Assembly (NCBI GenBank): GCA_023393915.1
Contig: JAEXBS010000047.1
Location: 571,979-635,978 of the forward strand
Direction: 5' to 3'
DNA from: Bacteroidota bacterium
GTDB lineage: Bacteria > Bacteroidota > Bacteroidia > Flavobacteriales > Weeksellaceae
DNA: 64,000 bases
Notes under the pieces: generated by a model
What the model was told of the DNA's origin: nothing
The model's database searches: none
Seen by the model: only the letters and a program-made list of their open reading frames with translations
Program-made: the position numbers and the translations under genes
Shown: positions 19,760 to 28,545 of the stretch, piece after piece
Layout: each line of letters opens with the position of its first letter
Position numbering within the stretch: the stretch's first letter is position 1

Positions 19760-20476
19760 ATGATCGAGATTACTGACCTTACCAAACGATTTAATAAGTT
19801 CACTGCCCTACAAAATGTAAATTTGAATTTACATAAAGGACAAGCCGTTGCTCTTATCGGCCCCAACGGTTGCGGCAAAACCACATTGATAAAATCCATT
19901 CTTGGATTAAACGTATTGGAATCCGGAGACATTAAAATACTGGGAAACAGCATAAAAAGTCATTACCATTACCGTGAGCACATAGGATATATGCCACAAA
20001 TAGGTCGATATCCTGAGAATATGACCATAGGCCAAACGCTGGACTTCATTAAAAACTCCCGATCAAAAAAAGAAGGACTTGACTTAGAACTCTTTGAGCA
20101 ATTTAACTTAGAAGCAATCAAGGACAAAAAAATGCGCACGCTATCCGGGGGAACCAGGCAAAAAGTTAGCGCGGTCTTAGCTTTTTTATTTGACCCCCCT
20201 ATTGTAATCCTTGATGAGCCTACAGCAGGATTAGATCCTATTGCAGCGGAGGTACTAAAAGAAAAAATACTAAAAGAGAAAAAAAGAGGAAAACTTATTC
20301 TGATCACTTCTCACCTCTTAAGCGAACTTGACGATGTGATCAGTGAAATGGTATTTATGAGTGAAGGAAAGGTTTTACTTCATCAATCGGTAGATGAGTT
20401 AAAAGCCTCTACCGCAACAAGCAAAGTTTCTCAAGCTATTCTTTATCTACTAAAAAAACTACAAAACAATGAATAA
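19760..20476 (+). CDS. nosF: NosF ABC transporter ATPase
   Basis: 238 residues, one ABC ATPase domain. Walker A is GPNGCGKT (34-41), the signature LSGGTRQKVS falls near 132-141, Walker B ends in VILDEPTAGLDP, and the H-loop is in ITSHLLSELDD. It pairs with NosY and NosD in moving a sulfur compound or otherwise powering CuZ assembly. Its last 8 bp overlap nosY, which implies translational coupling of ATPase and permease. Confidence 0.95.
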   Translation: MIEITDLTKRFNKFTALQNVNLNLHKGQAVALIGPNGCGKTTLIKSILGLNVLESGDIKILGNSIKSHYHYREHIGYMPQIGRYPENMTIGQTLDFIKNSRSKKEGLDLELFEQFNLEAIKDKKMRTLSGGTRQKVSAVLAFLFDPPIVILDEPTAGLDPIAAEVLKEKILKEKKRGKLILITSHLLSELDDVISEMVFMSEGKVLLHQSVDELKASTATSKVSQAILYLLKKLQNNE

Positions 20477-21236
20477 GATTGCCTGGTTCATCACTACGGA
20501 TTTGTTGAAAAGTAAAAGCATTTGGATCTACACGATTTTACTTTTTGTTATTTCTTGGGCTCTACTAGGAATGGAAACCAGTGAAGTTAAAGCAACCTTA
20601 AGCTTACTAAACGTGGTTTTGCTTATTGTTCCTTTAGTAGCAATTATTCTTGCAACCATTTATGCATATAACAGTTCTGAATTCATTGAGCTCTTGTTAA
20701 GTCAACCCATCAGCCGATCCAAGGTTTGGCTCAGTCTTTATCTTGGCCTAATAACCGCCCTTGGAACAAGTTATTTACTGGGTTGTGCTTTACCTATTCT
20801 CCTGTATGCATCTCCCACTGCAGGAATATCTTTGATTGTTGCGGGTCTTTTTCTAACCCTGATTTTCTCAGCTTTAGCCTTGTGGTGTGCCGCGTTAACC
20901 AGAGACAAAGCCGTAGGTATTGGCCTAGCGATCTTTGTTTGGTTGTTCTTTGCTATCGTTTACGATGGACTACTTATGGTACTTATGTTTCAATTAGCAG
21001 AATACCCTATCGAAAAACCAATGGCAACCCTTGCCGCACTTAATCCCATCGGGCTTTCCAGAATGTATGTATTAATGAATTTAGAAATTTCTGCAATGCT
21101 AGGACAAGTGGGAGCTATTTTTCAAGAAGTGTTTGGAAAAGGATCCGGAATATTAATTTCATTATTTATTCTTATTCTTTGGACCTTTATTCCCCTATTG
21201 AATTCTATTAACAAATTCAATCGAAAAGATCTTTAA
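20469..21236 (+). CDS. nosY: NosY ABC transporter permease
   Basis: 255 residues with about six membrane helices in the ABC-2 arrangement, the last one near the C-terminus. The cytosolic loop EFIELLLSQPISRSKVW (about 75-90) is the coupling region characteristic of NosY-type permeases. It forms the transporter with NosF. It is the last gene of the nos run; I see no strong terminator after it. Confidence 0.93.
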   Translation: MNKIAWFITTDLLKSKSIWIYTILLFVISWALLGMETSEVKATLSLLNVVLLIVPLVAIILATIYAYNSSEFIELLLSQPISRSKVWLSLYLGLITALGTSYLLGCALPILLYASPTAGISLIVAGLFLTLIFSALALWCAALTRDKAVGIGLAIFVWLFFAIVYDGLLMVLMFQLAEYPIEKPMATLAALNPIGLSRMYVLMNLEISAMLGQVGAIFQEVFGKGSGILISLFILILWTFIPLLNSINKFNRKDL

Positions 21237-21602
21237 TCTTAATAAAACAACCTCTAAAATTGATTAACTCTTCAGGGAATGTTTATAGTAAAATCGCTCG
21301 ACATTAGTAGATCAAGCTTGATCATTATCTAGTGGAACTATACTGCCAATCCAAACTTATCAATTGGCTTTGTAACGGTGTTTTTCTATCCATTTCTTGA
21401 TTACCTTGAATGACTCTCTTCCTAACTATCTGGATTTAAAAAGATAAGCTGACAGTTTATCATTCTCCAAAATCGTCCGATTTAAAGAGGGCATATCGCT
21501 AACTCTTATCGCTAGGAATAAAATAAATGATTTAAAAATTTAAATCTCCAAAATTAAATTACAGAACCATTTTTTGTTCACAATTAAAAACGCTCGAAAG
21601 TA
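21237..21602. other. Non-coding interval between convergent nosY and a membrane protein gene
   Basis: 366 bp without a supportable gene. It holds a perfect 14-bp palindrome GATCAAGCTTGATC at 21310-21323 and an AT-rich near-palindrome around 21530-21547. No GC-rich terminator hairpin, tRNA or insertion-sequence end is visible. It may be 3' untranslated DNA of both converging units. Confidence 0.5.
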
Positions 21603-22832
21603 TTACAGGACTTTATTTTTAACTTTAAGAGAAAGAAAGAGTCCAAGTACACTTAGCGCAATTCCAATAGAAATAAGCAATAACGCCTGTGCCGTATAGG
21701 GAATAGCGATGTACTTGATGGATAACAGCCCCATTAATCCTAAAACAGCTTCGTTTAGAAAAATAAAAAGAAGCACAGACTTTAGAAAGAACTTCACCCA
21801 CTTGGTCATTTGAAATTGATTCAACGCTAATATTTGGTTTACTAGAAATACAGTAAGAAGCATTAACAAAACCAAATGCAAGTAAGCGATTACGACATTT
21901 CTAAACCCAAATGCAAATTGACTTATGGCTGGAACCACTGAGAAAAGCTGGAGAGCCATCTTTACGACAAAAGCAAAAGCTACATAGAAAAGAACGAACC
22001 GCTGTAAGGAAGAAAAATTCAGTACGATTGGACTCCAATTCTTTCGAACCCACTGAAATAGTCTTACCGCACCATAAGACTGTACTACCGCTGAAACAAC
22101 GATGAGCCCATAAACCCAGAGAGGTAATTCTAACCATAACACAGAAAGACCGTATCCTACAATAGCTCCAAAAAGCATGGTATAAAAAATCACATTATGC
22201 TCCCTACTAGTTAGATCCACTCCTATCTTACGTAGATGATCAATAAAAAAACCAATAGCCATAAGAATGAAACAACCATTGTATTGAAAATGCAAATAGA
22301 AATAAGTGGAAGCTAAATACAAATTCTGGTCGTTTAAGCCACTAGCACGAATATAACTTAAAGTAAATACCCCCAGGGATGAAAATGCAGCAAGACTTAA
22401 ACCTGCTAAAAACCATCGGGCTAGAATATCTTTAAAACTTCTTAAATCCCAAACTAAAAATCCAAGGATTACCATTCCTGAAAAAAGGCATATACTGCTA
22501 GCGATTATAGAAAGAGAATAATAACCACCATAAAGGAAAGTTGGAATCATTAAAAGTGCACCAAAGGCATTGACTCCTAAGACCACTTGGTACTTTCTGA
22601 GTTTTAGCAGTTTAACTCTAGGTCTTAAGTATTCAACTAACAGTACGTAGAGAATTTGCGAAACCCATCCATAAAATGCAAAATGAGAATGCGCTTCCTG
22701 TAAATGCTTCTGATCTAACCATGGTAACGAATAGGCTATTTTGTACCTCATCAAGGTACCCAAAACGGCGACTATAAAAAGGTTAAAAATAGAAAAGCGG
22801 AGCCAAAAATTGGTTTGATTTGAAGCGTTCAT
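21603..22832 (-). CDS. Heme-copper-oxidase subunit I-like membrane protein
   Basis: 409 residues with about 12 predicted membrane helices. Histidines sit inside helices in patterns seen in subunit I-like proteins: H48 and H50 in EAHSHFAFYGW, H181 in LHFQYNG, and another in AYLHLVLLM near the end. This is the layout of stand-alone NorB/CcoN-like or NnrS-like heme proteins rather than a complete oxidase, and I do not see the canonical copper-site set. It lies 43 bp after the Crp/Fnr gene on the same strand, so it is probably co-transcribed with the regulator. A heme-dependent role in nitrogen oxide metabolism or sensing is inference. Confidence 0.65.
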   Translation of the reverse strand: MNASNQTNFWLRFSIFNLFIVAVLGTLMRYKIAYSLPWLDQKHLQEAHSHFAFYGWVSQILYVLLVEYLRPRVKLLKLRKYQVVLGVNAFGALLMIPTFLYGGYYSLSIIASSICLFSGMVILGFLVWDLRSFKDILARWFLAGLSLAAFSSLGVFTLSYIRASGLNDQNLYLASTYFYLHFQYNGCFILMAIGFFIDHLRKIGVDLTSREHNVIFYTMLFGAIVGYGLSVLWLELPLWVYGLIVVSAVVQSYGAVRLFQWVRKNWSPIVLNFSSLQRFVLFYVAFAFVVKMALQLFSVVPAISQFAFGFRNVVIAYLHLVLLMLLTVFLVNQILALNQFQMTKWVKFFLKSVLLFIFLNEAVLGLMGLLSIKYIAIPYTAQALLLISIGIALSVLGLFLSLKVKNKVL

Positions 22833-22875
22833 AAAAATATTATTCCTTAATGCTTGTAAAAATTACCGTTAAAAA

Positions 22876-23478
22876 TTAGACAAAGATTTTTCCATTTCTA
22901 ATCTCTAGTTTTCCGTCTCTCTCCATTTTTTTCACGGTACGAATAATGGTTTCAATGCGAAGCCCTGTCATATGGGAAAGCTCTTTACGTGTTAAGTTAA
23001 TCTGTATTTTAGAGCTTAGACTTCTCTGCTCTTTCTTGTAATCAAGCAGATGCCTTAAAATTCTTTCTTCAGGATTGAGAAAAACAATATTTTTTAAGGC
23101 GACACTCTTTCGCAAGGACTTCTCGGCGACAGAATAAGTAAAACTAAGAAGAAGATCAGGATGCTGCTTTAAATATTCGAGTAAACAATCTCTTGGAATC
23201 TTATACACTTTTGCCACTTTACTGCACACCTCAACGTTTCCTGGAAATGGTTTTCGTAGAAGCACAGCGGGTTCTCCAAAAAAATGATTCTCTAGAACGC
23301 GATGTTGCAAAAATTCTTTCCCATCTTCCGTAAAATTTGCAACAGAAAGTTCTCCTTCTTTCAAAAAATAAAAGAATGAGGAGCATTCTCCCTCGGACAA
23401 AATCTTTTCTCCTTTGGTGAAAGTTTTCATTTCAGCTCTTGTGGCACAGGCAAGCTGTTCATCAAATTGATACTCCAT
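22876..23478 (-). CDS. Crp/Fnr-family transcription regulator
   Basis: 200 residues. A cyclic-nucleotide-binding-type beta barrel (about 18-118, with GEKILSEGE and FFGEPAVL) is followed by a winged HTH whose recognition helix lies in LTRKELSHMTGLRIETIIRTVKKMERDGKL (about 162-191). Cysteines are scattered (C11, C33 and later ones) and do not form the N-terminal four-cysteine cluster of FNR, so direct oxygen sensing by a 4Fe-4S cluster is unlikely. Its gene is next to the nos cluster and before a heme-type membrane protein, which makes it the prime candidate to bind the palindrome at 14718. Confidence 0.92.
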   Translation of the reverse strand: MEYQFDEQLACATRAEMKTFTKGEKILSEGECSSFFYFLKEGELSVANFTEDGKEFLQHRVLENHFFGEPAVLLRKPFPGNVEVCSKVAKVYKIPRDCLLEYLKQHPDLLLSFTYSVAEKSLRKSVALKNIVFLNPEERILRHLLDYKKEQRSLSSKIQINLTRKELSHMTGLRIETIIRTVKKMERDGKLEIRNGKIFV

Positions 23479-23598
23479 AAGATAAGGGTTTCATGGTAGG
23501 TAAAGATATAAATTTAATCGCTTGTAAACGAAAGATAAGCTCTGATATTTAGCGTGATTTTAAGAGAAATTTAACATCAAAATCGCTGCTAAATTCAG

Positions 23599-23606
23599 TA
23601 TTTTTG
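23599..23606 (+). promoter_or_regulatory. -7 element (TATTTTTG) of ppk1
   Basis: Exact TAnnTTTG ending 14 nt before the ppk1 ATG. No -33 TTG at the right spacing. Confidence 0.5.
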
Positions 23607-23620
23607 GCAAAAGTACATGA

Positions 23621-25702
23621 ATGGCGAATCAGTTTAATCCGAGAGATGTCACTTGGCTGGCATTTAATGAAAGAGTAATGCAGGAAGCGAAAGATCCTAG
23701 CGTTCCTTTGCCGTTAAGAATCCGTTTCTTAGGTATATTTTCAAACAATTTAGACGAATTTTTCCGTGTAAGAGTCGCTGGACTTAAGCGAGCGATGGAT
23801 TTCAAAGATAAGTACCTATCAGATTCTTTCTTTCAAGCGCCTTCCAAAATACTCAGTCAAATCAATGAAATCGTTATTGATCAGCAACGAGACTTTGACC
23901 GTACTTGGAATGAAATTCAAAAAGAGATGGAGGAGCAAAAAGTATTTATTAAAACTCCGAATAATCTCACCAAAGAGCAAAAAGAAACGGTTGCACGTTA
24001 CTTTGATGAAGAAGTGGAAAGCAACGTCATCCCAATTTTGCTTAATGAAAACACAAAAATGCCCTATTTGAGAGACAAGAGTCTCTATATAGGAATTGCC
24101 ATGCGCAAGAAAGAATGGAAATACCATGGTAATTATGCCATTATTGAAGTTCCCTCCAGGACCTTAGGCCGATTCACACTGCTTCCTTCAGAAAACGGGG
24201 AGAAAAACGTGATGCTTCTGGAAGATGTAATTATCGCCAACCTTCCTCATATCTTTTCCTACTTCGGATATGATGAATTCGACGCGCATTGTTTTAAAGT
24301 TACAAAGGATGCGGAGTTTGACTTAGATAATGACATTCGAACCACATTAGCAGAAAAAATTGATAAAGCCGTTAAAAGTAGAAGAAAAGGGAAGCCTACC
24401 CGTTTTGTCTTCGATAAAAATATGGATAAAGCCCTCTTAGAATTCCTAATAAGAAAGCTTAATTTAACGGCAAAAGACAGTATAATTCCGGGGCAAAAAA
24501 TTCATAATTTCAAACATTTTATGGATTTCCCTGATGTATTTAAAACATTAAAAAAACCAGAGGAACGCACATCCTTTACACATCCTGAATTCGCTCAGGG
24601 TCAGAGAGTAACAGAAGTCATTCTCAAAAAAGATGTACTTTTTACTTTTCCTTATCATTCCTACACCCCTGTCATTGACCTACTTCGGGAATCTGCAATG
24701 GATCCTTCTGTGAAAACGATTCAAATTACTGCCTACCGACTAGCTTCTAATTCAAAAATTGTCAATGCACTAATCAATGCCGCTAGAAACGGTAAGCAAG
24801 TGACCGTAATGCTTGAATTACGAGCAAGGTTTGATGAAGAGAACAACCTAAAATGGAAAGAAAGATTAGAATTAGAAGGCATCAAAGTACTTGTGGGTAT
24901 TGCTAATAAAAAAGTCCACGCCAAATTATGTGTAATTAAAAAGAGGATCAATAACAAAACCTACCAATACGGGTTCATCTCTACTGGAAACTTCAATGAA
25001 AAAACGGCCCGTATTTATGGTGACAATCTTCTAATGACATCGAATCGGACCTTGATGGCCGATATCAATAAGGTATTTGCTCTTTTTAATAAACCTAAAA
25101 GCGATCCCGAACTTGTCCTTAAAGCCTGTAAACAATTACTGGTTTGTCCAAAATTCATGAGAGAGAAAATTGAGTGGCATATCGACAGAGAAATTCATGA
25201 AGCGAAAGCAGGAAAAAAAGCTTTGATTATTGTTAAAGTCAATTCTTTAAGTGATCGTGGACTAATTCTAAAGTTGTATGAGGCTGCAAAGGCCGGCGTT
25301 GTCATTAAACTGATTGTGCGCGGCATTTACTGTATTTTAAATCAAAAGGATTTCAAAACTCCCATTGAGGGTATTAGCATTGTAGATGAGTATTTAGAGC
25401 ACTCCCGTATCATGTATTTTTACAATAAAGGGACAGAAGACGTGTACATCTCTTCAGCCGACTGGATGACCCGAAACTTAGACTACCGTGTAGAAGCTGC
25501 GGTTCCAATCCGGGATAAAGCATTGAAAAATGAAATTAAGGACATGCTACAAATTCAGCTGAGTGATAACGTCAAAGGACGTATTTTAGATAACAAGATG
25601 AAAAACAAGTACCGTAGTAGTGATGGAAAACCTTTACGTTCCCAAATTGCAATCTACCATTATCTAAAAAGTAAAGTTACCACTGGTGAGAAAAGAGATT
25701 AA
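23621..25702 (+). CDS. ppk1: Polyphosphate kinase 1
   Basis: 693 residues, full length. The N-terminal helical domain begins FNPRDVTWLAFNERVMQEA and includes FLGIFSNNLDEFFRVRVA. The phospholipase-D-like catalytic half has the autophosphorylated histidine H433 in KVHAKLCVI, with FISTGNFNEKTARIYGD following, and a second PLD-like segment near SSADWMTRNLDYRVE. It makes inorganic polyphosphate reversibly from ATP. The exopolyphosphatase gene follows 33 bp later, so synthesis and breakdown are paired. Confidence 0.97.
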   Translation: MANQFNPRDVTWLAFNERVMQEAKDPSVPLPLRIRFLGIFSNNLDEFFRVRVAGLKRAMDFKDKYLSDSFFQAPSKILSQINEIVIDQQRDFDRTWNEIQKEMEEQKVFIKTPNNLTKEQKETVARYFDEEVESNVIPILLNENTKMPYLRDKSLYIGIAMRKKEWKYHGNYAIIEVPSRTLGRFTLLPSENGEKNVMLLEDVIIANLPHIFSYFGYDEFDAHCFKVTKDAEFDLDNDIRTTLAEKIDKAVKSRRKGKPTRFVFDKNMDKALLEFLIRKLNLTAKDSIIPGQKIHNFKHFMDFPDVFKTLKKPEERTSFTHPEFAQGQRVTEVILKKDVLFTFPYHSYTPVIDLLRESAMDPSVKTIQITAYRLASNSKIVNALINAARNGKQVTVMLELRARFDEENNLKWKERLELEGIKVLVGIANKKVHAKLCVIKKRINNKTYQYGFISTGNFNEKTARIYGDNLLMTSNRTLMADINKVFALFNKPKSDPELVLKACKQLLVCPKFMREKIEWHIDREIHEAKAGKKALIIVKVNSLSDRGLILKLYEAAKAGVVIKLIVRGIYCILNQKDFKTPIEGISIVDEYLEHSRIMYFYNKGTEDVYISSADWMTRNLDYRVEAAVPIRDKALKNEIKDMLQIQLSDNVKGRILDNKMKNKYRSSDGKPLRSQIAIYHYLKSKVTTGEKRD

Positions 25703-25713
25703 TAGGAAAAACT

Positions 25714-25721
25714 TAATTTTG
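25714..25721 (+). promoter_or_regulatory. -7 element (TAATTTTG) of ppx
   Basis: Exact TAnnTTTG in the 33-bp gap after ppk1, 14 nt before the ppx ATG. It suggests ppx can be transcribed on its own as well as by read-through. Confidence 0.5.
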
Positions 25722-25735
25722 CACAAAATTCATTC

Positions 25736-26647
25736 ATGAAAATTGCGGCGATTGATATAGGTAGTAATGCAGCACGCTTGCTAATAAATGAGGTGATTCC
25801 TAGCGAGAAAGGTGCACCTCAATATGTAAAACTCAATTTATTGAGAATTCCTCTACGATTAGGAATGGATGTTTTCTCCTATGGTGAAATCCGGGAAGAG
25901 CGTCAAACCATGGTTCTTGATTGTATGCGAATTTTTGCTTCTCTAATGAACATGTATGATGTGGCGCATTACCGAGCATGTGCTACTAGCGCGATGAGGG
26001 ACGCAAAAAACGGAGCGAAACTTATTGAACAAGTCAAAGACACTTCTGGAATTCAAATTGAAATAATTTCTGGAGATGAGGAAGCCTCTCTAATCTACGA
26101 AAACCATATCGCTGAAACTTTAGATAACAATTTCGCTTATCTCTACATTGACGTAGGCGGAGGTTCTACTGAATTAATGTATTTTGAAAATGGAAAACTT
26201 AAATACAAAAAATCCTATAACATCGGTACAATCCGTCTTTTAAACGGCTTGGTAAAAGACTCTCAATGGAAGGAAATGAAAGAGGACATCAAAACCAAGA
26301 TGATTGGAAAAAAACCTATGGTAGCCATCGGCTCTGGTGGAAATATCAACAAAATATTCTCTATAAGCAAGACGAAAGACTCCAAACCCCTTTCAGCACA
26401 AACCCTGAAAAATTATTACAAAGAGTTAGCCCTTCTGTCCGTTGAAGAAAGAATGAAAAAACACAATTTAAGGGAGGATAGAGCCGATGTGTTGGTTCCC
26501 GCTTTAGAAATCTTCAATAAAGTCATGCAGTGGAGTGGAATCAGTAAAATCTATGTACCTAAAATTTCTGTTGCGGATGGATTGATTCACAATATTTATG
26601 AAAATCTGGCAAAAGACCGCAAGAAAAAGAACAATAAAAACTTGTAG
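25736..26647 (+). CDS. ppx: Ppx/GppA phosphatase family protein (exopolyphosphatase)
   Basis: 303 residues, one Ppx/GppA actin-like ATPase-fold domain without the C-terminal HD domain of the long E. coli form. Phosphate-binding loops are AIDIGSNAARLLI (4-16) and IDVGGGSTELMYF (about 139-151). It hydrolyses polyphosphate ends or pppGpp; the location directly after ppk1 favours polyphosphate. Cytosolic. Confidence 0.92.
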   Translation: MKIAAIDIGSNAARLLINEVIPSEKGAPQYVKLNLLRIPLRLGMDVFSYGEIREERQTMVLDCMRIFASLMNMYDVAHYRACATSAMRDAKNGAKLIEQVKDTSGIQIEIISGDEEASLIYENHIAETLDNNFAYLYIDVGGGSTELMYFENGKLKYKKSYNIGTIRLLNGLVKDSQWKEMKEDIKTKMIGKKPMVAIGSGGNINKIFSISKTKDSKPLSAQTLKNYYKELALLSVEERMKKHNLREDRADVLVPALEIFNKVMQWSGISKIYVPKISVADGLIHNIYENLAKDRKKKNNKNL

Positions 26648-26672
26648 TCTCATCTGACCAGCCCGTATTCAC

Positions 26673-27713
26673 TTATGCGTCGGCTTTGAACTTCTTTAAT
26701 AGGAGTACCATTTTAATCATGATTCTAAAAGAGAGATCCGGCCGATCAACTTGATTTACAGTCCCTGCAATAAAAATGTTTTCAGAGGGGCAAAAATAGG
26801 CAAGCGCTCCACTTAGACCCGAGTGCCCTATAAACAGAGGCAATTCAAACAAATGAATTCCAACGCCCGACTGTAAAGGTGAAAAAATTCGGTTCCACTG
26901 TTGAAGATCATCGATATAAGAAAGTGGAAATAATTTTCCCTTAAAAAAACTTTCAGTAAATCTCAAAAATTCTTCTGCTGTAGACACCACTCCACCATCG
27001 GGGCCAAAACAAGACATCGCATTAGGGATGGAAAGCATATTGTTTTTGTAGTACATGTCTTTTGGTCTTCGATCAAATGGATCTTGGTAAACGTAGGTAC
27101 TTTTCAACCCTAACGGATCAATAATATACTTTTTACATAGAACGGCGTAAGACTCTTTTAAAACAGATTCAAGTACCATTCCTAGCAATTGAAAATTGGT
27201 GTGGGAATAGAAGGCTTTGCCTTTTGCTCCCGGCGCAAAATGAGGACCCATTCCTTTTGCTATTAGCAGAGCATCTTTAGCGCTCCATTTTAAATCAGTT
27301 CCGGACATAAGAGTTTTGGAGAAACTCTTTCCCAGCATTCGATTCCCTTCAAAATAATCTGCCAGACCTGAAGTATGAGCCAATAGATGTTTAATGCGTA
27401 GTTCTAATGAATAGTCATTGCCTTTAAAAACATGAAGTCCCTCGATTAGCTCCTTTTCCAAATAGAGGGAAATATTATCCTCTAAACTTATTAACTTCTC
27501 TGCTACGAGCTTTAAAATCAGAGCTGTAGTAAAAAGTTTGGTAGTACTGGCGATGAAAAAGCTGTCCGGATCCTCTAAGTTCCCTGAACTGCCGGTCCAT
27601 TAGAATGATCCTTTTTTTAATGCGAATACAGATCCAAAATTCTTACCCTGCTTAATAGGCTTTTCAAGTATCTGTGTTAATTTACTTTCAAGGGAGTCCA
27701 TAGCTTTTAACAT
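26673..27713 (-). pseudogene. Serine hydrolase (beta-lactamase/PBP-like family), broken by one in-frame stop
   Basis: Reading from ATG at 27713 gives a continuous 346-codon frame interrupted only by TAA at 27600-27602 (codon 38). The nucleophile motif S56-T-T-K59 (SxxK) comes after the stop; Tyr in YSH and the usual HTSGLADYF block follow, up to the normal C-terminus. The open part from 27461 starts at a TTG and lacks the catalytic serine, so it cannot act as a hydrolase. One nonsense base explains the loss, since there is no frameshift or deletion. Either a recent pseudogene or a sequencing error. Confidence 0.82.
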
Positions 27714-27837
27714 CTATTTGATTATCAGCTAATTTAATCAATATCTTAATCAATCGAGAATAAAAATAAAGCTTGTTGCTTGTTAAAATTCTTTCTTTTA
27801 TATTTACACAAGAAGGAATGAAAAAATAATAGAAAAA

Positions 27838-28242
27838 ATGAAAACCACCAACCTAACCTCAATACTAGGAACCCTTATTTTAGCAGTAGTTCTATTGATT
27901 GTCATCCTATGGGCCTATCCACAATACCGAGTTTGGTCTCAAGAAATGGCCGGTAAAGCAGAATTCGCTAAAGCAGAGCAAAACCGTCGAATTAAAATAG
28001 AAGAAGCGAAAGCCAATCTTGAGGCGGAAAAACTCAATGCCCAGGCAGAAATTGAAAGAGCGAAAGGAGCCTCGCAAGCGATAAAAATAGAAAATGGTGC
28101 ACTTTCAGAAAAATACATTCAATACCTCTGGGTTAGGCAGCAAAACAATTTGGGGGATAAAACAGTAATCTATATTCCAACAGAAGGAAACCTGCCTATT
28201 CTTGAAGCTTCAAGAATAAAATCTGCTGCTTCTAAAGAATAA
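27838..28242 (+). CDS. Short membrane protein with an SPFH/prohibitin-like coiled tail
   Basis: 134 residues. One N-terminal membrane helix (about 8-27) is followed by an alanine/glutamate-rich coiled coil (about 38-84, with EEAKANLEAEKLNAQAEIERAKG) and a segment SEKYIQYLWVRQQNN..TVIYIPTEGNLP that resembles the extreme C-terminus of stomatin/prohibitin proteins. The SPFH domain itself is absent, so this is a tail-only form. It may oligomerise at the membrane or cap larger SPFH assemblies; the function is unknown. Confidence 0.78.
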   Translation: MKTTNLTSILGTLILAVVLLIVILWAYPQYRVWSQEMAGKAEFAKAEQNRRIKIEEAKANLEAEKLNAQAEIERAKGASQAIKIENGALSEKYIQYLWVRQQNNLGDKTVIYIPTEGNLPILEASRIKSAASKE

Positions 28243-28252
28243 AAGCAGCAGA
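28222..28252 (-). terminator. Intrinsic terminator of the mrp-nifU operon, overlapping the convergent gene
   Basis: Perfect 10-bp stem (TCTGCTGCTT / AAGCAGCAGA). On the minus strand it is followed by TTTTATT; on the plus strand no T run follows. It overlaps the last codons and stop of the plus-strand gene. Confidence 0.6.
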
Positions 28253-28278
28253 TTAATAGTTCTTTATAAAGTAATACT

Positions 28279-28536
28279 TTACTCCGTTACGTTAACTACT
28301 TCACTAATTTCAGGGGCAAACTGCTTTATTGTATTTTCCACCCCAAGCTTCATCGTAGAAAAGCTCATGGGGCAACCATTACAGTTCCCATGAAGCCTCA
28401 CAAAGACCTTATCTCCTTCCACATCAATAAGCTCAATATCACCGCCGTCTCCATTTAAGAAAGGCCGAATACTCTCTAATGCTTCCATCACTTTTGTGAC
28501 GGTCTCTTCGTGGGTTAAATTTTCGTTATTCATCAT
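28279..28536 (-). CDS. NifU C-terminal-domain Fe-S scaffold protein
   Basis: 85 residues, a single Nfu domain. The cluster-binding CxxC is C52/C55 in HGNCNGCPMS, preceded by FLNGDGGDIELIDV. Such proteins carry or transfer Fe-S clusters in the cytosol. The gene starts 9 bp after the Mrp-family ATPase gene and shares its transcript, a common Fe-S pairing. Confidence 0.93.
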   Translation of the reverse strand: MMNNENLTHEETVTKVMEALESIRPFLNGDGGDIELIDVEGDKVFVRLHGNCNGCPMSFSTMKLGVENTIKQFAPEISEVVNVTE

Positions 28537-28545
28537 TTTTATTTG

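Noticed and set aside
21310..21323. GATCAAGCTTGATC as an FNR-type binding site
   Set aside because: The half-sites are in the inverse order (ATCAA..TTGAT, not TTGAT..ATCAA), and it lies between two convergent 3' ends where a promoter site is not needed.
26673..27461. The 262-codon open frame as a functional serine hydrolase
   Set aside because: It begins at a TTG after the catalytic SxxK motif; the true gene starts at 27713 and is interrupted by TAA.
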